The translations under genes were made by a program, and so were the position numbers. From a virus, in the IMG/VR virus record IMGVR_UViG_3300036770_002692, positions 1 through 37,951 of that record: a stretch of 37,951 nucleotides of DNA; one strand, 5' to 3'. Of this stretch, positions 30,010-36,862 are shown one piece after another (the stretch's first letter is position 1; every line of letters begins with the position of its first letter). Under the pieces are notes generated by a model that saw only the letters and a program-made list of their open reading frames with translations, did not search any database and was not told the DNA's origin.

Positions 30010-31268
30010 GCTGGCAGGTATTTATCCTTTAATTCAATTCCGTAAGAATTTCTCCCGCAATTCATAGCCGCTGCGCAGGTGGTAAACGACCCGGCAAACG
30101 GATCAAGTACCCATTCTCCTGGCTGCGTGGATTTTTTTATGATGTATTCTAATATGTCCAAAGGCTTTTGAGTTGGATGCTCTAAGTTGCCAGGGGATAC
30201 GCGATTAAAGCGCAAAACATCCCTTTCCCTGGTTCCGTTAAGGTCTTTCCATTTACCGTTATGCCCAAAATAAACAACATCATAAGAACGGCCAAACGTT
30301 TTTAAATCACCCATTCCGATTACTTCCCTATCCCAGATAAGAATATTTTTTAGTGTAAAGTACTTTTCGAAAATCGGTTTTACGGTTTCAATTTCGAATG
30401 GATTTCCAAAGATGTAAATATGCGCATCTTCGGTCAAGTGTTCTTTTGCAGCCGCGAACACTTCATCTAAAATATTAGCCGTGTCCTGGCGTTTATCGTT
30501 ATCAATTTTATCCCATTTCGTTTTTTCAACATACCCGCTTTTAAAGTCCATACCGTAAGGAGGATCACTTAAAAGCAATGACACTTTATTGAAAGTGTTT
30601 TGCCGCAGAATAACCTGGCTTTCCCCTATAAACACAATAGGTTTATTGGGCAGCACTTCCACGGGTTTTTCAAATTCGATTTTCTTAGTTTCAAAGTTTT
30701 TTTTCTTTTCCTCCTTCTTGACCTCGCTTATAGTCTTTACTCCGCTTAGCACCTGCCGAAAAGCCTCCGGGTTGTTTTCCTTCAGCCGCGCCGCGTCGCT
30801 GACGTACCGGGGATTTGTGCCGAATGTTTCAGCAAGTTGAGTGCGTACCTTGTTTTGTTCCGGATTGGCTTCCCGTTGTGGAATTTTTTCCACCACGGGC
30901 ATTTTATCACCTTGCTTTAGTGTGGCAACCTGCCGCGCCCTCGCCTCTGCCTTCAGCGCCGCGACTACTTCCTCCGCCTCCACCGCGATTGCGGCGCGCT
31001 GGCTGCTATTCAAGTCGCGGCGGTCGTTGCTTCGTATTACAAGCTGCATTGCATCCAGGGCGCTTCCTAAAAAGTGCTGCGTGTATGGCTCGATGCCCAG
31101 CGCCTGGCAGGCGCGGTAGCGGTTCCAGCCGTCTATAATTTCGCCCTCAAATATCCATATCGGATAGCGCTTATCGTACCCATTGGCAAAGATGTTAGCG
31201 CGTAGGCGCTCGAACTCTTCCGGCTGCATTTCCGGGTAGATGTTGAAACGATGTTTTTTATATTCCAT
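29997..31268 (-). CDS. ParB-like domain fused to a DNA adenine/cytosine-N4 methyltransferase
   Basis: A 423-residue protein. Residues 1-130 form a ParB/Sulfiredoxin-type domain with the box EIIDGWNRYRACQALGI. A charged linker (KKEEKKKNFETKKIEFE) leads to an amino-methyltransferase of beta arrangement: catalytic DPPYGMD at 235-241, HPTQKP at 364-369 and the SAM motif DPFAGSFTT at 389-397. It methylates adenine N6 or cytosine N4 in DNA. ParB-methyltransferase fusions are common in phages and mobile elements. The downstream overlapping gene encodes a PD-(D/E)XK-like protein. Expression is controlled by a promoter and structured leader. Confidence 0.88.
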   Translation of the reverse strand: MEYKKHRFNIYPEMQPEEFERLRANIFANGYDKRYPIWIFEGEIIDGWNRYRACQALGIEPYTQHFLGSALDAMQLVIRSNDRRDLNSSQRAAIAVEAEEVVAALKAEARARQVATLKQGDKMPVVEKIPQREANPEQNKVRTQLAETFGTNPRYVSDAARLKENNPEAFRQVLSGVKTISEVKKEEKKKNFETKKIEFEKPVEVLPNKPIVFIGESQVILRQNTFNKVSLLLSDPPYGMDFKSGYVEKTKWDKIDNDKRQDTANILDEVFAAAKEHLTEDAHIYIFGNPFEIETVKPIFEKYFTLKNILIWDREVIGMGDLKTFGRSYDVVYFGHNGKWKDLNGTRERDVLRFNRVSPGNLEHPTQKPLDILEYIIKKSTQPGEWVLDPFAGSFTTCAAAMNCGRNSYGIELKDKYLPAWII

Positions 31269-31380
31269 AACTATAAAAAAAAATAAGCCCCCAACGCGTC
31301 GGAGTGCATTGAGGGCAATGAGGTATTCCTACCCGCATTTCACTGGCTCCGACCCCGGTGAAACGCGTTGCTAAGATACG
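31269..31380 (-). promoter_or_regulatory. Structured leader 2 with alternative folds (attenuator/riboswitch candidate)
   Basis: From the expected start near 31364 to the ATG at 31268. Fold A: CAACGCG (31370-31364) with CGCGTTG (31298-31292) continuing into GTCGGAG (31353-31347) with CTCCGAC (31304-31298), then GGGGGC and a run of nine T (31283-31275), a terminator. Fold B: TTTCAC (31363-31358) with GTGAAA (31343-31338) locks the GTCGGAG strand in its loop and would prevent fold A. Two small hairpins, GGTA-GGAA-TACC (31333-31322) and CATTG-CCCT-CAATG (31320-31307), lie between. Confidence 0.65.
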
Positions 31381-31400
31381 CATTTCCACGCACTTAGCAA
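31371..31400 (-). promoter_or_regulatory. Promoter of the ParB-methyltransferase gene
   Basis: TTG (31400-31398, in CTTTTG), exactly 19 bases, then TATCTTAG (31378-31371), one base off the TAnnTTTG consensus. It lies between the stop of the dCTP deaminase gene and leader 2. Confidence 0.7.
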
Positions 31401-31412
31401 AAGTTTTTTCCG

Positions 31413-31952
31413 CTAAATAAACTTCTTCCACAACTTCGACGCCACCGGCCTCGCCTCCCGCGCCTCCGTGTAGCTGCTGCCCCGGCGCTCCATGTACCCG
31501 GTCTCCGGGATGCTGCTCGCGGTGTGGTACGCCAGTTGCGCAATCGGCATACCGGGATAGATGCGGATGGGCTGCACGCAGTGCAGCTCCAGTGTCCAGT
31601 GCCCGCAGAAACCCACGTCGCCGAAGCCTGCGGACACATGGACATGGAGACCCAGGCGCCCGATGCTGCTTTTGCCCTCCAGGATGGGTACATGTTCATG
31701 TGTCTCCGTGTACTCCAGGGTGCTGGCCAGGTAGAGGCGGTCGGGCACCAGGATAAAGCCGCTTTCGGGGATGGTGCCTATTTCGTATTGCGGTTCTATT
31801 TTCGCGTCCAGGATAGCGTTCTTGTACGTAAGAATATGCAGCCCCAGGTGCAGGTCTATGCTATTCGTGCCTACCGCGCCCGGCGCTAAGGGTTCCACGA
31901 CGATGTGCCCGGCAGCCAGGGCGGCGTTAATGTCGTTGTGTGTAAGTATCAT
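31413..31952 (-). CDS. dcd: dCTP deaminase
   Basis: 179 residues from the ATG at 31950-31952 (MILTHNDINAALAAGHIVVE). Family motifs in order: SIDLHLGLHI near residue 31, then LEGKSSIGRLGLHVHVSAGF at 91-110 and GHWTLELH with Glu122 in the position of the catalytic glutamate, then PGMPIAQLAY. It converts dCTP to dUTP, a source of dTMP during phage replication, and some family members also hydrolyse dUTP. The open frame upstream is a hairpin region and not coding. Translation begins 15 bases after a strong hairpin. Confidence 0.88.
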   Translation of the reverse strand: MILTHNDINAALAAGHIVVEPLAPGAVGTNSIDLHLGLHILTYKNAILDAKIEPQYEIGTIPESGFILVPDRLYLASTLEYTETHEHVPILEGKSSIGRLGLHVHVSAGFGDVGFCGHWTLELHCVQPIRIYPGMPIAQLAYHTASSIPETGYMERRGSSYTEAREARPVASKLWKKFI

Positions 31953-31966
31953 TTGTTGTTGATTGC

Positions 31967-31994
31967 GCCCCCGGTGCCAGGTAGCGCCGGGGGC
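31967..31994 (-). other. GC-rich hairpin before dcd
   Basis: GCCCCCGG (31994-31987) pairs with CCGGGGGC (31974-31967), eight perfect base pairs around 12 bases, just before the dcd ATG and after the stop of the upstream gene. No T-run follows, so it may protect or separate mRNA segments rather than terminate. Confidence 0.6.
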
Positions 31995-32001
31995 GGGGTG
32001 G

Positions 32002-32388
32002 TTAAATATCAAGTTTTTTCTTTTCCATTACGCTAACTTCTACCTCGAAGCCCCGGCGGCGGAGTTCATTAGCCAGTTGCCTATTCGTGGCAACATGAAG
32101 TAAAACATAAGGCGGTTGTACTTCTATAAATTCGGGAGAATCTTGGGAGTTTTGTGGGGGATTTAGGGGATTAACATCTGTTAACGCTTTTGTATACACG
32201 TTGCGCTTTGGTCGTTGTAACAACTTGTCAGCTACCATGTCGCTCCCAAGATGAAATGATACAACCTTAAAATCCTTATCACTATAAAGCTCTAAAGCCT
32301 TTGTCGTTAGTTGGCGATTAGTGTATTTTTTGTTAAAAACTAAACGGTTGTAAAGTTCTAACCTTTCTTCTTTGTTTAATCCTTTCAT
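32002..32388 (-). CDS. Unknown protein, 128 residues, possible HTH
   Basis: The N-terminal part (KEERLELYNRLVFNKKYTNR, then QLTTKALELY) looks like a helix-turn-helix, followed by DFKVVSFHLGSDMVADKLLQ. The middle is Asn/Pro/Ser-rich linker (NPLNPPQNSQDSP), and the C-terminus has LLHVATNRQLANELRRRGFE. No recognised family. It could be a small DNA-binding regulator; evidence is limited to the helix pattern. AT-richer than its neighbours. Confidence 0.55.
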   Translation of the reverse strand: MKGLNKEERLELYNRLVFNKKYTNRQLTTKALELYSDKDFKVVSFHLGSDMVADKLLQRPKRNVYTKALTDVNPLNPPQNSQDSPEFIEVQPPYVLLHVATNRQLANELRRRGFEVEVSVMEKKKLDI

Positions 32389-32515
32389 TTTTATTGATTT
32401 TGCATAGTTGAAATATATACCACTTCCCCCGGCACCAAGCAGCCGCCCCGCGCACAGAGGCGCATCCCCGCCCCTCTGTGGCGGTAACGCGCTGAGGTCT
32501 TACGGGTTGCGCGGC
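32389..32515 (-). other. Intergenic region with strong hairpin
   Basis: ACAGAGG (32479-32473) pairs with CCTCTGT (32460-32454), and outside it CCGCC with GGCGG (32484-32480 and 32447-32443). No T-run follows, and no open frame of credible composition crosses it. Probable mRNA structure between the two early genes. Confidence 0.5.
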
Positions 32516-32890
32516 TTAAACATCCTCCTCCCCCGCTGCCTCCAGCTGCTCGCCGTTGTAGATGTGCAGGATGCCCGCCGTGTCCTCCGCCGTGCATTGC
32601 ACCACGTAGCGCCAGTTGCCTTCCAGCGTGGTGAACGCGGCCACCACGACGCCGGGAAACTTGTAGCCCTTGACCTTGCGCACGCGGTCGCCCTGGGCGA
32701 AGGCCTGGCCGGGAGCGGTGAGGGCTTCGCGGCGTGGGTATGCCGCTTCATGCAACAATTTTTCTTGAATGACGCTAATCCATTTTCTCGTGTCATCTAC
32801 ACCTATTTCGGTGCCAAATCCGTACTTGCGCCGCCAGGCGTGCAAGCTGCATAGTATAAGCTCGATTACTGCTGTTTCTAAATGTGTCAT
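32516..32890 (-). CDS. Unknown early protein with KOW-like C-terminal domain
   Basis: A 124-residue protein. N-terminal helices (VIELILCSLHAWRRKYG and DTRKWISVIQEKLLHEA) are followed from about residue 65 by a small SH3/KOW-like beta barrel: QGDRVRKVKGYKFPGVVVAA, then GNWRYVVQCTAEDTAGILHI. The GDxVxKxxGYxFPGxVVAxF pattern recurs in many phage early proteins of unknown role. A tract of three 13-base repeats precedes the start codon. Confidence 0.65.
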   Translation of the reverse strand: MTHLETAVIELILCSLHAWRRKYGFGTEIGVDDTRKWISVIQEKLLHEAAYPRREALTAPGQAFAQGDRVRKVKGYKFPGVVVAAFTTLEGNWRYVVQCTAEDTAGILHIYNGEQLEAAGEEDV

Positions 32891-32929
32891 AAGATGGTAA
32901 GTTAAGATGGATAGTTAAGATGGATACCT
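32891..32929 (-). repeat. Three 13-base direct repeats in 5' leader
   Basis: On the plus strand AAGATGG begins at 32891, 32904 and 32917, giving three consecutive 13-base units (aagatggtaagtt, aagatggatagtt, aagatggatacct). They end immediately before the start codon at 32890. They could be iterons, an operator array or slippage. Confidence 0.7.
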
Positions 32930-33074
32930 AATTGTTTTCATCGTGATTCACGTCCAGCGGCTCCGCGCACGCCTCCGGGTACGCCGCCGCCAGGATGCGC
33001 AGGGCGGTGGCCATGTCCGGGGCTTCGACAGCGACGATGCGCCCGGCTACTTTAAATCGGTAAACGTTTTTCAT
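32928..33074 (-). CDS. Small unknown protein, 48 residues
   Basis: Opening MKNVYRFKVAGRIVAVEAPD, followed by a helix with MATALRILAAAYPEACAEP and an acidic end (DVNHDENN). A compact beta-beta-alpha layout is likely. The ATG overlaps the upstream TGA as ATGA, which supports it as real. No recognised family. Confidence 0.65.
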   Translation of the reverse strand: MKNVYRFKVAGRIVAVEAPDMATALRILAAAYPEACAEPLDVNHDENN

Positions 33075-33370
33075 GCTTTTTTGCTTTTTGATTTTCGTTT
33101 TTCTTGCTTAATCGGGTTTCGCACCCCGTAGTAACTTATCCCCCCAATCATGGGAGAGACAAACTTCCAGTCATCGCCCCACCCCCGCGCGTTGGCCTCC
33201 AGCATCACCGCGGCGAGCATTTCATCAAGCGTCCAATGCCCGCCGCCGTGTATCTTAATTACCGTGTCGGAGGCCTTGAGCATGTTGCGCGCGCTGCGAG
33301 GCAGCGGGGGGCGGCCTGCGTTGCCCCGGTTTTGGCTATGTACGTGGATGCTTTGCATTTTCTTTTTCAT
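33071..33370 (-). CDS. Small basic protein, 99 residues, unknown
   Basis: Basic at both ends (MKKKMQSIHVHSQNRGNAGR and KQEKRKSKSKKA). The middle has ASDTVIKIHGGGHWTLDEML, then GWGDDWKFVSPMIGGISYYG. The charge suggests nucleic-acid binding, but no domain is recognised. ATGA overlaps on both sides place it in an unbroken early operon. Confidence 0.6.
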   Translation of the reverse strand: MKKKMQSIHVHSQNRGNAGRPPLPRSARNMLKASDTVIKIHGGGHWTLDEMLAAVMLEANARGWGDDWKFVSPMIGGISYYGVRNPIKQEKRKSKSKKA

Positions 33371-33822
33371 AATAGCGTTATCTGCTCCCCTGGTTCGGGG
33401 ATGTTGACGTTGAGAAATTCCGCCGCGAACTGCTGCACGGCGGCAATGTAGTCCATCATCTGCGCGGTGCTAAGCCCCGCCGTACTGCCCGGCAGGCGGT
33501 GCGCCTCGCCGCTTGCGTCGGCAACCTCGCGCGGTGGCAGGAAGCGGGCTTTCAGGTACTGATGTACCACCTCCGCGTGTTCCGGGTTTCCGGGGTCAAG
33601 GTCATTGCCCAGGTCGCGGAATCCCTGCAACACTGCAGGGATTACCGCGCCCCAGTAGTAGCGGTTCTGTTCGCTGCTCCGCTGCTTGCGCGGTCGCCGG
33701 AAGATGACTTCGATGTCCTTCCCGGTGAACGCCGCGCGCACCTCGGCCCCGACGTGCTTGGGCAGGCGGATGTCGCCCTGGGCGCTTACGCGGCCGAGGT
33801 AGCGTAAATCATTCGTTTTCAT
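33367..33822 (-). CDS. NinB-like recombination protein
   Basis: A 151-residue protein with the NinB-type core KQRSSEQNRYYWGAVIPAVL, followed by HAEVVHQYLKARFLPPREV and LSTAQMMDYIAAVQQFAAEF. The N-terminus (LRYLGRVSAQGDIRLP) is a beta-rich segment. Lambda NinB (Orf) acts with RecA-type recombination mediators and binds single-stranded DNA. Position among small replication proteins fits. The assignment is from the RSxxQNxYYWG pattern. Confidence 0.7.
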   Translation of the reverse strand: MKTNDLRYLGRVSAQGDIRLPKHVGAEVRAAFTGKDIEVIFRRPRKQRSSEQNRYYWGAVIPAVLQGFRDLGNDLDPGNPEHAEVVHQYLKARFLPPREVADASGEAHRLPGSTAGLSTAQMMDYIAAVQQFAAEFLNVNIPEPGEQITLL

Positions 33823-34036
33823 ACGTCATTGCGTAGAAACGAAATTGAAAAGCCTCGAGCTTCGCGACAGAATTTACCGTTTCGGTTTTTCGCATCTCTG
33901 AATCTTGATTTAGCGCACCGCTGCAATAAAATTTTAGCTGTTCATTGTGGTACACCATCCGATACTTGTAGAGTTCTAAAAATTCTACTTTTTCATTGCC
34001 GTATTTTTCTAAGAAATCTTTTTGCGATAGTTGCAT
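33809..34036 (-). CDS. Small unknown protein, 75 residues
   Basis: Start at ATG 34034-34036 (MQLSQKDFLEKYGNEKVEFL). The longer open frame upstream is an Arg/Gly-rich shadow of the next gene. The chain is charged and aromatic (LYKYRMVYHNEQLKFY, then KLEAFQFRFYAMTYENE). Overlaps the NinB-like gene by 14 bases. No family recognised. Confidence 0.6.
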   Translation of the reverse strand: MQLSQKDFLEKYGNEKVEFLELYKYRMVYHNEQLKFYCSGALNQDSEMRKTETVNSVAKLEAFQFRFYAMTYENE

Positions 34037-34047
34037 ACAATAAGTTT

Positions 34048-34311
34048 TTAGAAGTCTTCTTTGATGTGTTTCATCCTTAGCACGAACTGCCGCGCCGGGT
34101 CGCGCGGCTCGCACTGGTTGCCCTCCAGGTAGCGAATCAGGTCGTACAGTTCGCTTTCGCTGTACGCCCAAAGCGCCCCGCCGTAGTACTCCTTGGTTTC
34201 CGGCGATAGGTTCGCCCCGTCCAGCAGCCGCTCCGCCTGCTCCAGCAGCCAGGCAGGGGTAGCGAAACCCCGGAAGGTTTCGCCGTCCCATATTTCTACC
34301 CTGCCGCTCAT
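34048..34311 (-). CDS. Unknown protein, 87 residues
   Basis: Acidic protein with VEIWDGETFRGFATPAWLLE, a helix with QAERLLDGANLSPETKEYYG, then ALWAYSESELYDLIRYLEGN and a basic C-terminus. ATGA-coupled to the OB-fold-like gene. Small early proteins of this size are usual; no function can be given. Confidence 0.6.
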   Translation of the reverse strand: MSGRVEIWDGETFRGFATPAWLLEQAERLLDGANLSPETKEYYGGALWAYSESELYDLIRYLEGNQCEPRDPARQFVLRMKHIKEDF

Positions 34312-34772
34312 GACCCGCGCGTGATTGCGATGAACACGGAGGCGGCAGCGGCATGTAAATCTGATTCCGGCAGCGTGTACATGTCGAGCGGATCTTGTGC
34401 GTCGCCCGTGGCCAGCCGCTGGTGTATCATCCGGTACAGGTCTGCGTAGCCCATTGCGCGGGCTTGCAGGGCGGCGTATTGCTCTGGGTCGGTAATATCT
34501 ACCGCCTGGCGGCTTTGCGTCGCTTGTGGGGCACCCTGGGCGGTCGTGGCTGGTGCTTCGGAGGGCGGGACGGCGTCGTAGTACTTGCCGTCCTTGGTTA
34601 AGCGGACGGTAACGGTCTGCCCCTTCTTCCAGGTGCTTACCAACCCGTCGCCTTCGTTCGCCCAGATTTTCACGTCCTGCCCGTCAGGCAGCGTTACCAG
34701 GGCATTGATTCGCGGGCCGCGCGTGGTCTGCGTTGCCTCGCGGGCGGGGAACTTTACGGTTGCTTGTATCAT
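34308..34772 (-). CDS. OB-fold-like protein, possible ssDNA-binding protein
   Basis: A 154-residue protein. The first 75 residues are a beta-rich domain (MIQATVKFPAREATQTTRGP, then INALVTLPDGQDVKIWANEG and GQTVTVRLTKDGKYYDAV) of OB type. A Pro/Ala/Gln linker follows, then a helical C-terminus (ARAMGYADLYRMIHQRLATG, and LHAAAASVFIAI). Position in the early operon suggests a phage single-stranded-DNA-binding protein, although it lacks the acidic C-terminal tip of cellular SSB. Confidence 0.5.
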   Translation of the reverse strand: MIQATVKFPAREATQTTRGPRINALVTLPDGQDVKIWANEGDGLVSTWKKGQTVTVRLTKDGKYYDAVPPSEAPATTAQGAPQATQSRQAVDITDPEQYAALQARAMGYADLYRMIHQRLATGDAQDPLDMYTLPESDLHAAAASVFIAITRGS

Positions 34773-35068
34773 GCTACTTCTTTTTTGCGGTTATTAATAT
34801 AGTTGATGTCTTCAATCATCCGCTTAGCGCCGCGCTCCTGGAGGATAGCCTGGGCGAGGTTAGGCGTTGACCACGAAAAAACTTTTGTAATGGTAACCAA
34901 TTCGCCGAAAACGTGATCGGCATCAAAGGATTGAATTTGATTTTCGTTGGCGTGTACATGGCAATAGGAAAGCGCCTTATCTACGGTCATTGTAACCGGA
35001 TCGGCATTTTCAGAAAAAAAACACACATAGGCAGTGCCTTCGTGTTCGAAAAATTTCATTGAGTACAT
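34769..35068 (-). CDS. Unknown protein, 99 residues
   Basis: It opens MYSMKFFEHEGTAYVCFFSE, with a second possible start at the Met three codons later. Beta strands in the first half are followed by FDADHVFGELVTITKVFSWS and a helix (NLAQAILQERGAKRMIEDIN), ending in a basic tail. No family recognised. Coupled by ATGA to the next gene. Confidence 0.6.
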   Translation of the reverse strand: MYSMKFFEHEGTAYVCFFSENADPVTMTVDKALSYCHVHANENQIQSFDADHVFGELVTITKVFSWSTPNLAQAILQERGAKRMIEDINYINNRKKEVA

Positions 35069-35080
35069 GGTTTCAAAGTT

Positions 35081-35416
35081 TTATAATGAACTAATGTATT
35101 GAATAATTTTTTCTGCCGCCCCGGCATACCCCTCCTGGAATACCCGCTCCGCGACCCACTCGCTGAGGGGCATGGTGCGCCCGGCGTTGGCATCCGGCTG
35201 CAGGTGCCAGGATTGCTCCCGCAACTCGCAGGTGCCGCAGGCGTAGCGCACCCACTTTTCGTTGTCGCCCTTGTTCAGGGCATCGAAGCACAGCTCCAGC
35301 CCGGCGCTGATGGTGCCCTGGGTGTTGCCAAGGGCTTCGTACTCAATCTCAAAGCGCACCGGGGTGCCGTCTTCGCAGACCAGCCCGGCGTCTAAAATTT
35401 CAAAGTTCTTTTGCAT
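35081..35416 (-). CDS. Unknown protein, 111 residues
   Basis: Start at ATG 35414-35416 (MQKNFEILDAGLVCEDGTPV); the upstream open frame is shadow. An acidic beta-rich protein with RFEIEYEALGNTQGTISAGL, two Cys at YACGTCELRE, and a C-terminal helix (SEWVAERVFQEGYAGAAEKI). The paired Cys could bind a metal or form a bridge, but only one pair is present. No family recognised. Confidence 0.6.
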   Translation of the reverse strand: MQKNFEILDAGLVCEDGTPVRFEIEYEALGNTQGTISAGLELCFDALNKGDNEKWVRYACGTCELREQSWHLQPDANAGRTMPLSEWVAERVFQEGYAGAAEKIIQYISSL

Positions 35417-35426
35417 AGCTTGTTGT

Positions 35427-35675
35427 TTATTTTGGTGGTACTGAAAATTGCAACCCCCTGCTCTGCCGCCAAAACAAATCCGCCCATTCCGGATACTGTT
35501 CATCAAAACACAAGCTAAACATGTTTAGCAGTGAATAATAATGCGACCTTCCGCATTTGGGCAATTTGTATTTCATTACCCATTCATCCGATTCATCTTG
35601 ATAAACCAGGACAGTATGCATTTCGTCGCCTAATTTTACTTTTAGCTCCCTGGAATTGCGCATCACTTTTTTCAT
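35427..35675 (-). CDS. First gene of the leftward early operon, 82 residues
   Basis: Start at ATG 35673-35675 (MKKVMRNSRELKVKLGDEMH). A longer frame would begin inside the promoter, so this start is well supported: the predicted transcript begins near 35696. The protein has EMHTVLVYQDESDEWVMKYK, then KCGRSHYYSLLNMFSLCFDE and a C-terminal WADLFWRQSRGLQF. No family recognised. First early products of phages often act on host functions. Confidence 0.65.
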   Translation of the reverse strand: MKKVMRNSRELKVKLGDEMHTVLVYQDESDEWVMKYKLPKCGRSHYYSLLNMFSLCFDEQYPEWADLFWRQSRGLQFSVPPK

Positions 35676-35702
35676 AGCTTCTTGTTTTGGTGAATTGTTA
35701 CA

Positions 35703-35732
35703 CAAAAATAATCAATCTTTTTATATTTACAA
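35703..35732 (-). promoter_or_regulatory. Early leftward promoter
   Basis: TTG (35732-35730, in AGTTG), exactly 19 bases, then TATTTTTG (35710-35703). Nearly the same spacer as the promoter at 28569-28598. Start expected near 35696, 20 bases before the ATG. Confidence 0.82.
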
Positions 35733-35753
35733 CTATTATATAAAATATTATCG

Positions 35754-35761
35754 TACATTTG
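35754..35761 (+). promoter_or_regulatory. Divergent rightward promoter, -7 element
   Basis: TACATTTG fits the TAnnTTTG consensus and lies 20 bases before the ATG at 35781. No clear TTG is found 19-21 bases upstream, so the -33 half is weak. Confidence 0.5.
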
Positions 35762-35780
35762 TAAAAAAAATAACGACAGC

Positions 35781-35999
35781 ATGAATACAAGTAAAGAAAA
35801 ACGCGCGGTGTACGCCGTGCCGAATTGCCCCGACAGCGTGCGCTTCGGGGTGAAAACGCTCAAAGCCCTCTGGAGTCAGCGCACCGGGGTATCACTGCGC
35901 ACTTGGGAGGTGCTTCAGCGCCTGGTCAGCGACGCCCTGGCGAAGGAGCAAGGGGCGCTGGGGAGCCAGGGCGGTAGCACCCATAGCGGAATTGAATAA
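35781..35999 (+). CDS. Small unknown protein of the rightward unit
   Basis: A 72-residue protein, MNTSKEKRAVYAVPNCPDSV, then a helix (KTLKALWSQRTGVSLRTWEV, LQRLVSDALAKE) and a Gly/Ser-rich end. The helix pair around TGVSLRTWEVLQRL could be a small helix-turn-helix or ribbon-helix-helix-like DNA-binding fold. If it binds the shared region with the leftward promoter it would be an early switch; this is inference only. Confidence 0.6.
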   Translation: MNTSKEKRAVYAVPNCPDSVRFGVKTLKALWSQRTGVSLRTWEVLQRLVSDALAKEQGALGSQGGSTHSGIE

Positions 36000-36022
36000 C
36001 TAATAACTAAAATTTTCTAACT

Positions 36023-36793
36023 ATGCAGAACAAGAACTTTCAAAATCGCCATTTTGAGGAGTTGTTTCAAGACATTACCTCAAGGATACCTATATTGACT
36101 TTTGCGGGCATTATCATGACCTACTTAGTAACCGCCGCACTTAGTGTATATTTTTTGCCACTGCCTATTATGTACACTATACCAGCCGCAATAATGATTC
36201 AATTTGGGCGCTTTGCGGTCGTTTTTAATGACTTCCTCAATCCCGTCGGGCCCAAATCGCCTTATCCTCCTATTATTGCAACTGTTGCTACTGTTGTTTC
36301 ACTTGTTGAATATGGGTATAGCGTGCACGATATGCAGCTCGAATCAACTTGGAGCGACGCACGCTATTGGAGTGTATACCTCTTTGGCGGAATGCTTATA
36401 TTTTTCGGCTATATCTTAGAGCTTAACTTCATCAGCAAGGGCGCCGAGGGTTACGGGATGCAACGCTCCCGCGTAATGCCCGGCAGCGCGGAGGCCGTAA
36501 CGCAGCGCGTGCGCAACGTTGCCACGGAGGCAGCGGAGGCCATTGCTCCGCAACGCCGCCCCATCATTGCCGGATTCCAGGGCAGCGCGGAGCCCGCAGC
36601 GCAACCTGAAAAACAAGTTGAAACGGGAGGCAACGCGCCGCAGGACGTGGTGCGCAAGGCCATAACAAGCGAACGCGCAAAGCTGCGGGCGTACCGCCAT
36701 AAGGCACTGAACGGCATGGGCAACGCCGATACCATTGCGGCAGGCATTGCGCGGGCGGAGGCGGAGATTGAGAGACTGGAAAATATGTTGTAG
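36023..36793 (+). CDS. Four-helix membrane protein with cytoplasmic coiled-coil tail
   Basis: A 256-residue protein. Hydrophobic segments at about 22-45 (ILTFAGIIMTYLVTAALSVY), 47-68, 83-100 and 115-134. After residue 140 the chain is soluble: an Ala/Glu-rich part, a disordered Pro/Gln linker (SAEPAAQPEKQVE) and a C-terminal helix likely to form a coiled coil (RAKLRAYRHKAL, then AEAEIERLENML). Only the second gene on the plus strand, with a terminator directly after it. A phage membrane protein expressed apart from the late operon could serve in superinfection exclusion or abortive defence, but no family is recognised. Confidence 0.65.
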   Translation: MQNKNFQNRHFEELFQDITSRIPILTFAGIIMTYLVTAALSVYFLPLPIMYTIPAAIMIQFGRFAVVFNDFLNPVGPKSPYPPIIATVATVVSLVEYGYSVHDMQLESTWSDARYWSVYLFGGMLIFFGYILELNFISKGAEGYGMQRSRVMPGSAEAVTQRVRNVATEAAEAIAPQRRPIIAGFQGSAEPAAQPEKQVETGGNAPQDVVRKAITSERAKLRAYRHKALNGMGNADTIAAGIARAEAEIERLENML

Positions 36794-36823
36794 ACTTTCA
36801 TGGTGAATAGGTGTTTTACTGGC

Positions 36824-36853
36824 ACCCCGGTAGCGTTGCTGCCGGGGTTTTTT
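36824..36853 (+). terminator. Intrinsic terminator of the rightward unit
   Basis: ACCCCGG (36824-36830) pairs with CCGGGGT (36842-36848) around 11 bases, followed by a six-T run. It lies 31 bases after the membrane-protein stop. Confidence 0.85.
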
Positions 36854-36862
36854 GTTGCCATG

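Noticed and set aside
34037-34354. N-terminal part of the 181-codon frame starting at 34354
   Set aside because: Arg/Gly/Ala-rich antisense-like composition, overlapping a complete 87-residue gene; the real protein starts at 34036.
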